Assembly (NCBI GenBank): GCA_963575745.1 | Contig: CAUYUJ010009371.1 | Coordinates: forward strand, 1 to 34,596 | Direction: 5' to 3' | Length of the DNA stretch: 34,596 nucleotides | From: Prorocentrum cordatum | Taxonomy: Eukaryota > Sar > Dinophyceae > Prorocentrales > Prorocentraceae | Shown here: in pieces, positions 8,168-18,762 of the stretch | How the letters are laid out: each line of letters starts with the position of its first letter | How positions within the stretch are numbered: position 1 is the first letter of the stretch | Position numbers and translations under genes: made by a program | Notes under the pieces: model-generated | The model's input: the letters and a program-made list of their open reading frames with translations, nothing else | What the model was told of the DNA's origin: nothing | Databases searched by the model: none

Positions 8168-9470
8168 TCCACCCAGTGCAGCGTTTCGTGGCCCCATAGG
8201 GAGCTCCACCGAAGGCCCCAGTGCCACCGCCCGCATGCGTCACGCACCACCCAGTACAGCGTTTCGTGGCTCCATAGGAAAGCCCCAGTGGCACCGCCCG
8301 CATGCGTCACCATCGAGTACAGCGTTTCGTGGTCCCATATCGAGCTCCACCGAAGGTCCCAGTGGGACCGCTCGCATGCGTCACGCACCACCAAGTACAG
8401 CGTTTCGTGGCCCCAGGAAGAGCTCCCGACGGCCCCACTACCACCGCCCGCATGCGTCCCGCACCACCGAGTACAGCGTTTCGTGTGCCCATAGGGGGCC
8501 CCACCTACGGCCCCAGTGGGACCGCCCGCATGCGTCCCGCACACCCAGTGCAGCGTTTCGTGGCCCAATAATGAGCTCCACCGAAGGTCCCAGTGGGACC
8601 GCCCGCATGCGTCACGCACCACCCAGTACAGCGTTCGTTTCGTGGCCCCTAGGGAGCTCCAGAGACGGCCCCAGTGGCACCGCCCGCATGCGCCACGCAC
8701 CACCCAGTACAGCGTTTCGTGGCCCCATAGGGAGCCCCATCGACGGCCCCAGTGGGACCGCCCGCATGCGTCACGCACCACACAGTACAGCTTTTCGTGG
8801 CCCCATAGGGAGCTCCACCGACGGCCCCAGTGCCACCGCCCGCATGCGTCACACACACAGTACAGCGTTTCGTGGCCCCATAGGGAGCTCCACAGACGGC
8901 CCCAGTGGGACCGCCCGCATGCGTCCCGCACGCCCAGTACAGCGTTTCGTGGCCCCACAGGGAGCCCCACCGATTCGTGCCCCACAGGGAGCCCCTTCGA
9001 GAGCTCCACCGAAGGCCCCAGTGGCAAAGCCCACATGCGTTTCCCCCACCCAGCACAACGTTTCGATGCCCATAGGGAGCTCCACCGAAGGCCCCAGTGG
9101 CAAAGTCCGCATGCGTCTCCCCCACCCAGCATAAAGTTTCGCGGCCCATAGGGAGCTCCACCGAAGGCCCTAGTGGCAAAGCCCGCATGCGTCTCCCCCA
9201 CCCAGCACAACGTTTCGCGGCCCATGGGGAGCTCCACCGAAGGCCCCAGTGGCAACGTCCGCATGCGTCTTCCCCACCCAGCATAACGTTTCGTGGCCCA
9301 TAGGGAGCTCCACCGAAGGCCACAGTGGCAAACTCCGCATTCGTCTCCCCCACCCAGTGCAGCGTTTCGTGGCCCATAGGGAGCTCCACCGAAGGCCCCA
9401 GTGGCAAACTTCGCATTCGTCTCCCCCACCCAGTGCAGCGTTTCGTGGCCCCATAGGGAGCTCCACCGAA
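8168..9470 (+). repeat. Minisatellite array 1 (~77 bp unit, about 17 copies)
   Basis: The unit core reads CGTTTCGTGGCCCCATAGGG, then AGCTCCACCGAAGGCCCCAG, then TGGCACCGCCCGCATGCGTC. Up to about 8975 the spacer is ACGCACCACCCAGTACAG; after that it changes to TCCCCCACCCAGCACAA with AAAGCCCGCATGCG, so two subfamilies sit side by side. A truncated unit at 8970-9000 marks the junction. Individual units range from about 61 to 81 bp. Both strands carry long stop-free frames (for example 598 codons on the minus strand, 8125-9921) because the unit has few stops; they are not supported as genes. The same core forms arrays at 19672-20545 and 20862-21900. Confidence 0.95.
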
Positions 9471-9560
9471 TACGATACCCATAATTGCTGCACACACAAC
9501 TACATATGGTTGGGTCTTTCGCCAGGCTCTTTAGATGTATTTGTTTTAAAAACGGTTGGA
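9471..9560 (+). repeat. Conserved 3' flank of minisatellite array 1
   Basis: Directly after the last unit, ACGATACCCATAATTGCTGC, CACACACAACTACAT, a CGCCAGGC and a TTTGGAG-type A/T-rich tail resemble the sequence after array 2 (20547-20625: GCGGTACCCACAATGCGGCA, CTCGCAGCTACAT, CGTCAGGC, TTTTTGGAGTG). The flank therefore travels with the array. 9560-9940 beyond it has no recognised feature. Confidence 0.55.
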
Positions 9561-9944
9561 GTATTTTTTGTGTTTCGCCCGAGACCCGCCTGTAGGGGAA
9601 CACGCTCGACCTAAGTTCAACCCAGCGGTCATGATCTGCATGTTCCCGGCAGGCTGGATGACGACAGTTCCATCCTGGCTTGCACTCTGTGCGGCAGGTA
9701 CTCGGGGTGCACCCTCGAAGGGCTCCATGGGAGCTGCCCCCAGGGAAGTCCGCTGTCGCTTCGCACGTGGAACCTGGTCTCTGCTGGTCTCGGGAGGCGC
9801 CCCAAGCCCCCCCCCCAACAAAACACGTCGTTTCTGGTGCCGCAGTCCCAGTGGAGAGGAGAATGCCCCAATATGCTAACTCTGTCAATGGTCCTAGCCG
9901 CCGCGAGTGAACCATGACCATTCAGACGCCGTGCGATGGTCCTC

Positions 9945-12198
9945 CTCCCCCCCCCCATTTTTCGCTGCTGGGTATTGTTCCTTTGTCTCCTTCTCACCCT
10001 CCCCGCCCGCTCGCTTTCCCTCTTGTCGTTCTCATCCTCATTCTCTGGCCCTCTCCTCCTCCCGTTCTCATTATCGTCCTCATTCTCTGCCCCTCTCCCT
10101 CCCCCGACCTCTGCTCCACCCTGGCCCTCGCCCCCCCCCCCCCCCCGGGCCCGCAAGCCAGGAGGCCCCAACAGCCACGTACGAGGAGCAGGTGCGGGAC
10201 GGCTTCAGGCCTGTGTACCAAGGCGTCGCGTCCTCTTCTCCCTCCCCCTCCTCCTTCCTCCTCTTTCATCCTTCCTCCTCCTCGTCCTCTTCTATCCTCC
10301 TCTTTCATCATCCCTCCTCCTCCTCCTCCTTCCTTCTCTTTCATCCTTTATCTTCCTCTTCCTCCTCGTCCTCCTCCTTCCTCCTCTTTCATCCTTCATC
10401 CTCATCCTCCGTCCTCCTCCTTCTCCTCCTTCCTTCTCTGCCTCCTCCTCCTCCTCCTCCTCCTCTGTCCTCCTCCTTGCGTTCGGCCTGACGCTGCCGC
10501 TGGCGGGCGGCGGCCCCTCCTCAGCCCTCCAGTCCGTCTCCAGGCTTCTCTCCTTCTCCCTCTTCTTCCTTCCTCTCCCCCCTGCTTCCACATCGTTGTC
10601 CTTCCTTTTTATCGTAGTGATGTTCAACATCTTCCCCCCACGCAGACTTGATGATCCTTGCCGCGCATCGGAAGTCCCCCTCCCTTCGTCTTTTTGCCAT
10701 CCCTCATCATGTTTCCCCATCCTGCCCTCCCTCTGCTCCTGCTGCTCATCTTCCCGCTGCTATTCCGCAGGTCTTCAAATCCTCCTCATCGTTTTCGTCG
10801 TCATCCTGCGTTTTTTTTTTTTTTTTTTTTTCCTTTTCTGTTGCATCCTTTCCCTCCTCTCCCTGGTATTCCTTCTGCTGGACCTCCTCCTTCCCTGGCT
10901 TCCTCCTCCTCCTCCTCCTCCTCCACCCACCTGATCATCGTTCTCCTCATCCTCGTCCTGCTGCCCCTGCTCCTGATATTCTCGCTGTTGCCAATCCTCA
11001 TCGCCCCATCTCTTCTGTGTCGTCGTCGTCGTCGTCGTCCTCCTCCTCCTCCTCCTCCTCCTCCTCCTCCTCCTCCTCCTCTCTTCCTCATCTTCCCCCT
11101 CTCCTGCCTCCCCCTCTGCCTTCAAGTTCTCCTCCACCCTCCTCCGCCCTCCTCCCCACCTCTCCTTTCCCGACCTCTCGCCCCTGCTTCGCCGTTCCCT
11201 GTTCCCTGCTCGCCCCTCCCGACTCGGCCCAGGGCCACCCGCGTGGATCCACGCCCCCGTCACGCAGTGGGACCCCTGGGCAGTGGGGTTGTGGTCCCGG
11301 GCCCCGCCTCAGGCACAGCAGCGGCGAGCGACATCCAGCCTCCCTCCCTCCCTCTCTCCCTCCCTCTCCCTCTGTCCTTCCCCCCCCGCGTCACCGATGC
11401 ATCGGCGGTCCCGCTCGCCGTGGGTCCCGACTTTCTTTCGTGCCGACGTCGACGACGCATCCACTCGGGCGTCGTTTCGGAGGACCGTATCTGGTCTCCC
11501 TCCCTCTCCCCCCTCCTTCCTCTCCCCCTCTCCCTCTCCCCTTCCTCTCTGGTCTCCCTCCCTCTCCCTCTCTGGTCTCCCTCCCTCTCCCCCCCTCTCT
11601 CTCTCTCTGGTCTCCCTCCCTCTCTGGTCTCCCTCGCCTTCCTCTCCCCCTCTCCCTCTCCCCTCTCCCTCTCTGGTCTCCCTCCCTCTCGCCCTCCTCG
11701 CCTCGCCCTCCCCCCTGCCCCCTCTCCTCCCGCCCTTGGTCGGGCCCGGCCGTGGCCGGAGGATCCTGGTCTCAGCGGCGGTGCCCGGGAGGCGGCCCCA
11801 GCAGACGGACGGAGTTGTTTGGTGCGGCCTCTGCCCGCGAGGGGGGAAGCAGCGGCCGCGGCGGCGACGAGGGGGGTGAACATCTCCTCCTTCCTCCTCT
11901 GTCTCCTTCTTCCTCCTCTTTCCTCTTTCCTCCTCCTCCTCCTCTCCCTCCTCCTCCTCCTCATCTCTCCTCCTCCTCCTCCCCCTCCTCCTCTTCTTCC
12001 TCCTCCTCCTCTCCTCCTCCTCCTCCTCGTCCTCTCCTCCTCCTCCTCCTCCTCCTCTCCTCCTACTCCTCCTCCTCCTCCTCCTCCCTCCTCCTCCTCC
12101 CCCTCCACCTCCTCCTCCTCCTCCTCCTCCTCCTCCTGCCCCTCCTCCTCCTCCTCTTCTTCCTCCTTCTCCTCCTCCTCCTCCTGCTCCTCCTCCTC
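9945..12198 (-). repeat. 2.2 kb polypyrimidine (TCC/CTCC/CCT) tract
   Basis: The + strand is dominated by TCC, CTCC and CCTCTTT repeats in blocks (10225-10480, 10885-11110, 11340-11720, 11880-12198) with GC-rich interruptions such as 10140-10225 and 11400-11490. The purine-rich strand is minus, the opposite of all other large GGA tracts in this window. Block 11505-11705 uses a TCTCTGGTCTCCCTCCC unit. All long frames here (up to 575 codons) come from repeat periodicity. Confidence 0.9.
10811..10831 (+). repeat. T21 homopolymer
   Basis: Twenty-one consecutive T residues embedded in the polypyrimidine tract. It could be the complement of a poly(A) tail, but no retrosequence is recognisable beside it. 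Confidence 0.9.
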
Positions 12199-12345
12199 GG
12201 GGGGGTCGAGATATCATGGCCGGGGCCGCGATATCTCCCTGGACTTCATGGCCTCGTGTCTCCGCGCGCATGCCTCGGGGCGTGAGCTGCGAGCCCCATT
12301 GCGCCCTTCTCTTGGGCGCCCCGCCTCCCTGGACGCCCCCCCAGC
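12199..12345 (+). repeat. Dispersed repeat family R3, copy 1
   Basis: After a run of G comes an imperfect 14 bp palindrome, GAGATATCATGGCC against GGCCGCGATATCTC (12208-12237), then GCGCATGCCTCGGG and GGACGCCCCC. The same order occurs at 14102-14262 and 31154-31371. This copy lacks the GACTAGGGGGG lead seen in the others and directly abuts the polypyrimidine tract. Confidence 0.6.
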
Positions 12346-13066
12346 CAGGAAAGCAGGCGGGCCCCGAGGAAAGATCGGGTCCTGAGGCCTTTCGCCGTGC
12401 TGGGCCTCTTGGGCCCTCCACGGGCCCCGGAGCTGGCTAAGAAGATATGACGATCGGAATTGGCATGTCCAACACTTGTTCAATAAATGATGACCCCCCC
12501 TCCCCCCCCGGCTCCCGACTGCCATTTTTTCAACGCTGAGTTTTTTTGTTTTCACTTGGCCCCTGGCAAAGATTCCACGGAAGCCGAGCGATACGATTGA
12601 TACATGCACACATGTATGTTTGTATACATTTATGTCGCGTATGAGCTGTATGCGAGCAAATGTGCAGGCTACTTCGGTCTACGACTAGGTCGTTATCGTC
12701 TTACTGGGACGGTGTACGTACGCACGCGCGCGACTGCGCGCGTGCGCGCGGTGGCGTCCAGTTTTCGCGCTCGGTAGTCTCTGGTGTTTGATGGGCCCAG
12801 CGCCACCGCGCTCGCCTCCCGCGCGCGGCGTCCGCGCGCGGTTTTCCAGTCTGGCTCACTCGTCCAATGCGGGCAATTCCATGGGGCCGCCGCGGGCGCG
12901 GCGGCCACCGCAACCGAAGCGTTGCGGCCTTGCCCATCGCGGACTGCGCGTTGTTCCACACAGACCAGACCAGGGCCGCCGCCCACCTGGCGCCCTTGCC
13001 CCTCGCGCGTGGGTCGTGTTCCCCCCGAAAATATCGGAGCAAGGCCCGGCGTTTTCTCGGCACCAG
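12346..13066. other. GC-rich spacer with alternating purine-pyrimidine patch
   Basis: No gene recognised. 12713-12752 alternates purine and pyrimidine (GTACGTACGCACGCGCGCG followed by more CG/TG steps), a pattern with Z-DNA potential, and 12818-12841 is a CGCGCG-rich imperfect palindrome. 12598-12637 has CATGTATGTTTGTATACA-like A/T-rich sequence. Confidence 0.5.
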
Positions 13067-13257
13067 TGAGGGAGGGCGTGCATGGAGTGGTCCTTGAGCG
13101 CGGTCTCGATCCACTGGTTAGGTCGCAGGGCGTGTCACGTGTAGCACGTTTGCAACCCAGAGAGGGTGTGCAGGGGGCGGTCCCTCAGCGCAGTCTCTAT
13201 CCATGCTAAGTTCGTAGGGCGTGGCAGGCGTGGCCTGGCGCCGAGAGGGGGTGCGCA
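13067..13257 (+). repeat. ~80-90 bp tandem repeat, two units plus a partial
   Basis: Units begin with GAGGGAGGGCGTGCATGG (13070), GAGAGGGTGTGCAGGGGG (13162) and GAGAGGGGGTGCGCAGG (13240). The first two share CGGTC, CAGCGC/GAGCGC, GTCTCGATCCA/GTCTCTATCCA and AGGGCGTG landmarks in the same order. They are diverged, so the array is old. Confidence 0.65.
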
Positions 13258-13454
13258 GGATTCCGCCCCTGCACGCGGAGCGCCTCGGCGGTTGCGGGGA
13301 CGTATCCGGCGATCCGGTTTGCCCCGCCTTTTTTTTTGTTTTCCATATGCGCACCAAGCGCTGGGAGTGGTTATTTTAAAGCTGCCCCCACAGTTTTTCC
13401 AACAGTGACCGTCTTTAGACATTGCGGAGAGATTGGGGACGATGCCCAACAGCC

Positions 13455-13455
13455 G

Positions 13456-13505
<50 letters not shown>

Positions 13506-13507
13506 GG

Positions 13508-13559
<52 letters not shown>

Positions 13560-13569
13560 CTTGTTGTTC

Positions 13570-13622
<53 letters not shown>

Positions 13623-13624
13623 GG
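13455..13624 (+). repeat. TTG triplet microsatellite (170 bp)
   Basis: Almost pure GTT repeats with three interruptions (GGTGTT at 13506, TTCTTG at 13557 and 13566). On the minus strand this is a CAA run that would read poly-Gln, poly-Asn or poly-Thr. The frame extends past both ends of the run (13135-13815, minus, 226 codons). I see no independent evidence that it is translated. Followed by a short GATGGT run. Confidence 0.95.
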
Positions 13625-13774
13625 TTGCTGGTGATGGTGATGGTGATGATGTGAACGTGATGATGGCGACGATGAGGCGGATGATGTCGAAGCCTCCCGG
13701 GAGCTTTCGCGAGGCACCCTCCGGGGCTTCCTGGGGCCGTCCAGGAGCTGACTGGTTGGCCGTTCTGGGCGGAA

Positions 13775-13836
13775 CGTTCAAAACGTTCGGGAACTTCGGT
13801 CGCAAAAGCGTTCAAAACGTTCGGGAACTTCGGTCG
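13775..13836 (+). repeat. 34 bp tandem duplication
   Basis: CGTTCAAAACGTTCGGGAAC followed by TTCGGTCG occurs at 13775 and again at 13809 with no change. The identity suggests a recent event. Each copy contains the small palindrome AACGTT. Confidence 0.95.
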
Positions 13837-13846
13837 TGCAACCCCA

Positions 13847-13959
13847 GTCGACGACGACGACGCCGGCGACGATGGCGACGACGACGACGGCGACGACGAC
13901 GATGATGGCGACGGTGATGACGACGACGGCGACGACGATGAAGACGGCTACGACCACCA

Positions 13960-13991
<32 letters not shown>

Positions 13992-14008
13992 TCGGCGACA
14001 GCGACGGC
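13847..14008 (+). repeat. GAC/GGC triplet tract
   Basis: Imperfect GAC, GGC and GAT triplets keep their phase for about 160 bases. The + strand would read Asp/Gly-, Thr/Ala- or Arg-rich. Not considered a gene. Confidence 0.9.
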
Positions 14009-14101
14009 GCCCCGTCTCACGGTGCAGGCGACACGGTGGTCGCCATGATGCGGGGAGACGAGGTCGTCAGGCCGCCAACCCGCCCTCGGGTGGGGGGGAG
14101 G

Positions 14102-14262
14102 AGTCGGGGGCGGCCAAGAAGGGGGGTGATGACTAGGGGGGGTATCACGGTGAAGGCCAATATCGTTCCCGGACCCCCCTGTGCCGCGCACGTGCCTCGG
14201 GCCATGGTTTGCACACACACCCCTCTTGGACGCCCCCTTCTTGGACGCCCCCGACGGGGCGT
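14102..14262 (+). repeat. Dispersed repeat family R3, copy 2
   Basis: AGTCGGGGGCGGCCAAGAAG, GACTAGGGGGGGTATC, GGCCAATATCGTTCCC, GCCGCGCACGTGCC, GGCCATGGTTTGCAC and CTTGGACGCCCCC line up in order with 31154-31371. In this copy the palindrome of copies 1 and 3 is degraded. A second CTTGGACGCCCCC follows at once, a local duplication. Confidence 0.65.
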
Positions 14263-15200
14263 GGGGTTTGAGCTGGCTTGGGGGTCTGAGGTGGCCCAGC
14301 ACTTTCTCCAGCGAGTAAACTTTCGGAAGGTCCTGTGCCTCTTTCGGCCTCTGTGGGCCGTTCTCGGGCTTCAGGACCGTCAGCGAAACATCGCACCAGA
14401 TAGGCCCCGGGAGGGGTCTGGGGACCGATTTTTAGTGTATTTGACTTCGTCCTCCCTCCTGACCGATTTTCTGGGGTCCTAGGTCGGACCCCCCACCCGC
14501 CTCCAACGTGGGGCTGTTTTGCTTGTTTGTTTGGCTGGGCCCCCTGCTGTGTGAGGCGCCGCGTGGGCCAGGTGGCTGGCAGACGACGCGGGAAGCGACC
14601 TGGCCAGTTGCCGTGGTGAGGGGCGCGGCTTGGAGGGGAGGTGGTGCCGGTTTCCCTGGATATGACATGCGGATTCGGAGCGTCGCAGTGAAACTGGCAG
14701 AGTTCAGCATCCTTTGCGAGAGCGTTGATATACGCGAGCACCAGCCTGGAGGGGGGGCCAGGCGCCCCCCCCCCTCGACGGATACACCAGCCGTTCTCAA
14801 AGTTCAGCCTCCCCTCTCGGTGCCCCCATGGGAGGGCCGCAGAGGGCACCAGGAGCCCCGAGCACTGCTGACGTGCCCGCAGGGTGTGCCAAGAGGGCCC
14901 CCAGGGATGCTCAAAAGGGTCCCGGTAGTCCCAACGTCGCTATGCATTCCATAGGCAGCTCTCAACGAGGACCGAAGAGGGTTTCCGGACGGGTCCAGGA
15001 GGGCGTTTACTGGGGGAGGAGTGAGCCGGTACCGTAACGTTTCGCGCTGGCGCCGTCTCGGACTGCCTAGGAATCACAAAAAAATTGGATAGCAGATGCC
15101 TATAGGGCTCTGGTACGGCAGAGCGCCCATCTTTCCATGGATTTTCAACGGCAGACCGCCTTCCTTGCTCCTCCCTCATCCCTCACCATTATCCTTCCCC
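14263..15200. other. GC-rich stretch without recognisable gene
   Basis: Several overlapping frames of up to 234 codons on the minus strand (14145-14849) and 148 codons on the plus strand exist but show no motif I recognise and overlap one another. Part of this, 14263-14470, may still belong to repeat family R3 because GAGTAAACTTTCGG resembles GAAGTAAACCGCC in copy 3. Confidence 0.4.
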
Positions 15201-15269
<69 letters not shown>

Positions 15270-15334
15270 GGTCGTGGTCGTGGTTGTGGTCATCGTCGTG
15301 GTCGTTGTCGTGCTCGTGGTCATCGTCGTGGCGC
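15201..15334 (+). repeat. GTC/GTG triplet microsatellite
   Basis: Pure CGT repeats to about 15269, then GTG/GTC variants. Minus-strand frames read Asp/His-rich. 15335-15894 beyond it has no recognised feature. Confidence 0.95.
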
Positions 15335-15894
15335 AGCCTCGTTGGGAAAGTGGGCCCAGCAGAACGGGATGTGTGTCCTGTGTTTCTTACCAGCAGGCTG
15401 CATGCCCACAGCATGGCCAGCCCGGGTGACCGCCGGACGTTGCCGCGGCCGCGCCTCTTCCCGGGGAGCGGCCCTCGTGTGGCTAAGCGCGCCAGCCAGC
15501 CGCACGCTTCTCCAGCAATTGGCCTCCGCATGTTCCACACGCGATTCCAGCCGCGTGTGTTTCCGGCCTCCTGGAAAGCCCAAGACAGCCAGCCTGATGC
15601 TCTCGATGGTAGCCCGACCAGGAAACAGAGGGCGCGGTGCGCTGTTGGTGAGGTCGAGTTGGAGGTGACCCACGGGCACCTCATGGGCTTACGCCCCTTC
15701 GCACGCCCCCAGCGCGCCCCAGCGATGCGGTGCGCACGCGGTGGTGCAGCGAGGCCCTCTGCAATGCAGCAAGGATGAAGAGGAAGACAAGCGGAGGAGT
15801 ATGTGGAAGAGGCATGGGAGGAGGATGCCGGAGACGACGAAACCACTCCCCCCCTCGGGGTCCAAGAGCGCCCAGACCTTTCCCAACAGCACGA

Positions 15895-16014
15895 ACCAAG
15901 GATTGCAAAAAGGATTGCAAAAAAACCAAGGATTGCAAACAAACCAAGGATTGCAAAAAGGATTTGCAATCCTTCGTAAAAGGGTTTTTTGCAATCCTTC
16001 GTTTTTTGCAATCC
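15895..16014. repeat. GGATTGCAAA direct and inverted repeat array
   Basis: Four forward copies of AAGGATTGCAAA (starting 15898, 15909, 15928, 15946) are followed by three inverse copies, TTTGCAATCCTT at 15963, TTTTGCAATCCTTCG near 15987 and TTTTGCAATCC at 16003. The two halves can pair into a long A/T-rich hairpin. The element is unlike the GC-rich flanks. It resembles a foldback element or a replication-slippage palindrome; no known family is recognised. Confidence 0.85.
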
Positions 16015-16627
16015 AACATAACTCGAAGCACACATGTCTTTTTTCGGGCCTGGCCCCGCCCGCCTCGCCCCCCTTCTCGCTGTTCGATCTCCCCTCCTTC
16101 ACTCTTCTGGCCTCGCGTGGAGCACGTGGCAGTGCAAGGAGGGGGACGAGGACGACGAGAGGAGGAGGAGGAGAAGGAGGAGGGGGCGGAGGAGGCAGGG
16201 GAGAGGATCGGTCAACAGCGCACTGCGTTCCCAGCAGTCCGCTGCGTTGCGTGTAGCCATCCGTTTCTATGCATCGCAGGCTCTCGCATGTCCACAGCAT
16301 GGCGCACGTTCTGCCATAGCAGGTCCAGGTTGGCATCTGCTGTTCAAGCTTTCTTGGCAATGCCCAGGCATTTCGAGACGGCGCTGGCACCCATCATGCA
16401 GATAACGCGCGTTATCGCCAAACAGAAGACACGTTTTCCAAGAGAGTCCAACTGGGCCCGAATCGGTCCGAGTCAGCCCGAGGACGGCCCACGTGCGCAC
16501 CGACATGTCCGAGAAGTGCCCCAGGGTCAGCCGCCCCGGGCCAGAAGTGAGTAGTTCCGTCCAGTGTCGTGCGTTGACGTGCGAGTTTCGTCCTGGCTCC
16601 CCTCTCCTCGCCTCTTCCTCTGGCCAT
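16015..16627. other. Spacer without recognisable gene
   Basis: Mixed-composition sequence with a small GGA patch at 16140-16205. I see no gene, repeat or structured RNA in it. Confidence 0.4.
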
Positions 16628-17299
16628 ATATATATATATTATATGTATATACATATGTGTATATGCACATACAGATGTATGTACACAGACACGTATGTAC
16701 ACACATGTATGTATGTATGCATGCGTGTATGTATGTCTGTCTGTCTGTCTGTCTGGCTGTCTCTCTGTCTGTCTAGCTGTCTGCATGCACGTATGTATGC
16801 ACGTATGTATGTATGTATGCACGTATGTATGTATGTATGTATGCATACATGCATGCATGCATGTATGTATGTATGAATGTTTGCAAATATGTATGTATGT
16901 ATGCATGTTTGCATGTTTGTATGGATGTATGTATGTATACATACAGATATGTATGTGTGTATGCATGCACATACGTATATATGCAGGTATACATGTGTGT
17001 CGGTGTGTATGCATGTAAGTATGCATGCATGCATACATTAACGTATACATGCAGGTATGTATGCACGCATGCATGTATGCATGGATGCGTGTATGTATGT
17101 ATGTACGTATGCATACATGTATGCATGCATGCATGCATGTATGCACGTGTGTATGCATGTCTGTATACATGTATGTGTACGTGCATGTATGTATGTATAT
17201 ATGCATGTATGTACGTATGTATGCATGTGTGTATGTATGTATGTATGTATGCATGTACGTATGTATGTATGTATGTATGTATGTGTGTAATTGTGTATG

Positions 17300-17333
<34 letters not shown>

Positions 17334-17757
17334 TGTATGTATGTATGTATGTATGTATGTGTGCATGTGTGCATGTATGTATGTATGCATGCATGTATGC
17401 ATGCATGCATGCATGTATGTATGTATGTATGTATGTGTGTATGTATGTATGTATGTAATTATGTATGTATGTATTTATGTATGTATGTATGTATGTATGT
17501 ATGTATGTATGTATGAATGTATGTTTGTCTATATGTCTATATGTATGTATGTGTGTGTATGTAATGCACGCATGTGTGCATGCGTGTATGTCTGTCTGTC
17601 GGTCTGTCTGTCGGTCTGTCGGTCTGTCGGACTGTCTGTCTGTACGTATGTATGTATGCATGCATGCATGCATGTATGTATGTATGTATGAATGCAGATC
17701 TGTATGTGTGCATGCATATAAGCACACACACATGTATATATATATATATATATATAC
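16628..17757. repeat. 1.1 kb ATGT/ATGC tetranucleotide satellite with mirrored borders
   Basis: The centre (16790-17575) is ATGT repeats with ATGC and ACGT variants. Both sides carry TCTG/TCGG runs (16735-16785 and 17588-17648), then ATG(T/C) with ACAC patches, then TA runs (16627-16642 and 17734-17756). Going outwards the two arms therefore have the same sequence of motifs. Alternating purine-pyrimidine makes the tract prone to Z-form. Multiple frames are open in all phases (Met-Tyr-Val-Cys type on plus; Ile-His-Thr-Tyr type on minus) and are not genes. Confidence 0.95.
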
Positions 17758-18247
17758 GTAGAACAAATATCCGTGCCCGCCGACTCGGAGCCGAGCCCTG
17801 GAAACGTGGAGGTCACCTCGAGATGACCTGGAGTAGTAGTGGCACCACGTCCTCCCGGTCCTCTTGCTCTGTTCCCTGCGGTGATCTTCGAGGTCAGAAC
17901 GCGGGTCGGTCATGGACAGCTGCCGGCCCCAGGAGGGCGGGGACCCCGCGGTGCCTAGGCCCACCGCTCCCCGGGGATGCAGGACCAAGCCTGAACAGCC
18001 GCGGAAGGTGGACGTGTCGCGGCGGTGCAACTCGTCCCCGACCTCGACCTCGTCATAGACCGCGTCCTCGACCCCCCCTCGTCCTCGACCTCGTCCTCGT
18101 CCTCGACCTCCGTTCGTTTTCTTCGCCCCCGTCCTCGGCCTCCCCGCGGCGTGCGAGGCCGGGCAGGCGCGAGTTCCCCGAGAAGGGCACCGAGAAAGGC
18201 GCGAGTTCCCAGGGGGGGCAGGGGGCCGGGCTGGAATGGCCTAGAGA
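17758..18247. other. GC-rich spacer with CTCGAC/CTCGTC repeat
   Basis: No gene recognised. 18028-18112 is an imperfect CTCGTC/CTCGAC hexamer run. Confidence 0.6.
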
Positions 18248-18540
18248 TGGATGAGGAGGAGGAGGAGGAGGAGGAGGAGGAGGAGGAGGAGGAGGAGGGT
18301 GATGATGTTGATGATGATGAGGAGGAGGAGGAGACGGAGGGACGAGAGGGAGGAGGAGACGGAGGGACGAGGGGGAGGAGGAGGAGAGGAGGAGGAGGAG
18401 GAGGAGGAGGAGGAGGAGGAGGAGGAGAGAGGAGGAGGAGGAGGAGGAGGAGGAGGAGGAGGAGGAGGAGGAGGAGGAGGAGGAGGAGGAGGAGGAGGGA
18501 GGAGGAGAGGAAGGAGGAGGAGAGGAGGAGGCCTTTGAGG
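18248..18540 (+). repeat. GGA polypurine tract
   Basis: GGA repeats, broken only by GATGATGTTGATGATGATG (18300-18320) and GACGGAGGGACGAG-type interruptions repeated at 18332 and 18358. Confidence 0.95.
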
Positions 18541-18570
18541 AGGAGGGAGGGGTCCCACCTCAAGCTTTCA

Positions 18571-18724
18571 GTCGGGCGTGTCCCTCTACAGGAGGACTAT
18601 CCAAAAATAGTTTAACCATAGGATGGGGACCGTGTTTCAAACACTTCTGTATTATGTTTGATGTTTCTTTGGGGGTACTTTTGATTTTTCGTCCAAACTT
18701 CTCCTGTAGGAGACACGCCCGACC
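18571..18724. mobile_element. MITE family T1, copy 1 (154 bp)
   Basis: GTCGGGCGTGTCCCTCTACA-GGAG at the left is the inverted repeat of CTCC-TGTAGGAGACACGCCCGACC at the right, about 24 bp with three differences. The interior is A/T-rich and non-coding. TTAA follows directly at 18725 and TTCA precedes at 18567. The second copy at 30803-30951 has TTAA before it and TGAA after it. An ancestral TTAA on both sides, as duplicated by piggyBac-type transposases, would explain all four flanks with one change each; that is an inference. Confidence 0.85.
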
Positions 18725-18762
18725 TTAACACAAGCTCTCGGGCTCCTACTCGGATGAGGGGA

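Noticed and set aside
10648-12385. 545- and 575-codon Ser/Pro/Leu-rich frames
   Set aside because: They overlap in different phases over TCC repeats, so openness comes from the absence of stops in the repeat.
16412-18030. Several 200-330-codon His/Thr/Tyr or Met/Tyr/Val/Cys frames on both strands
   Set aside because: A four-base repeat cycles through all frames without stops; the frames end as soon as the repeat ends.
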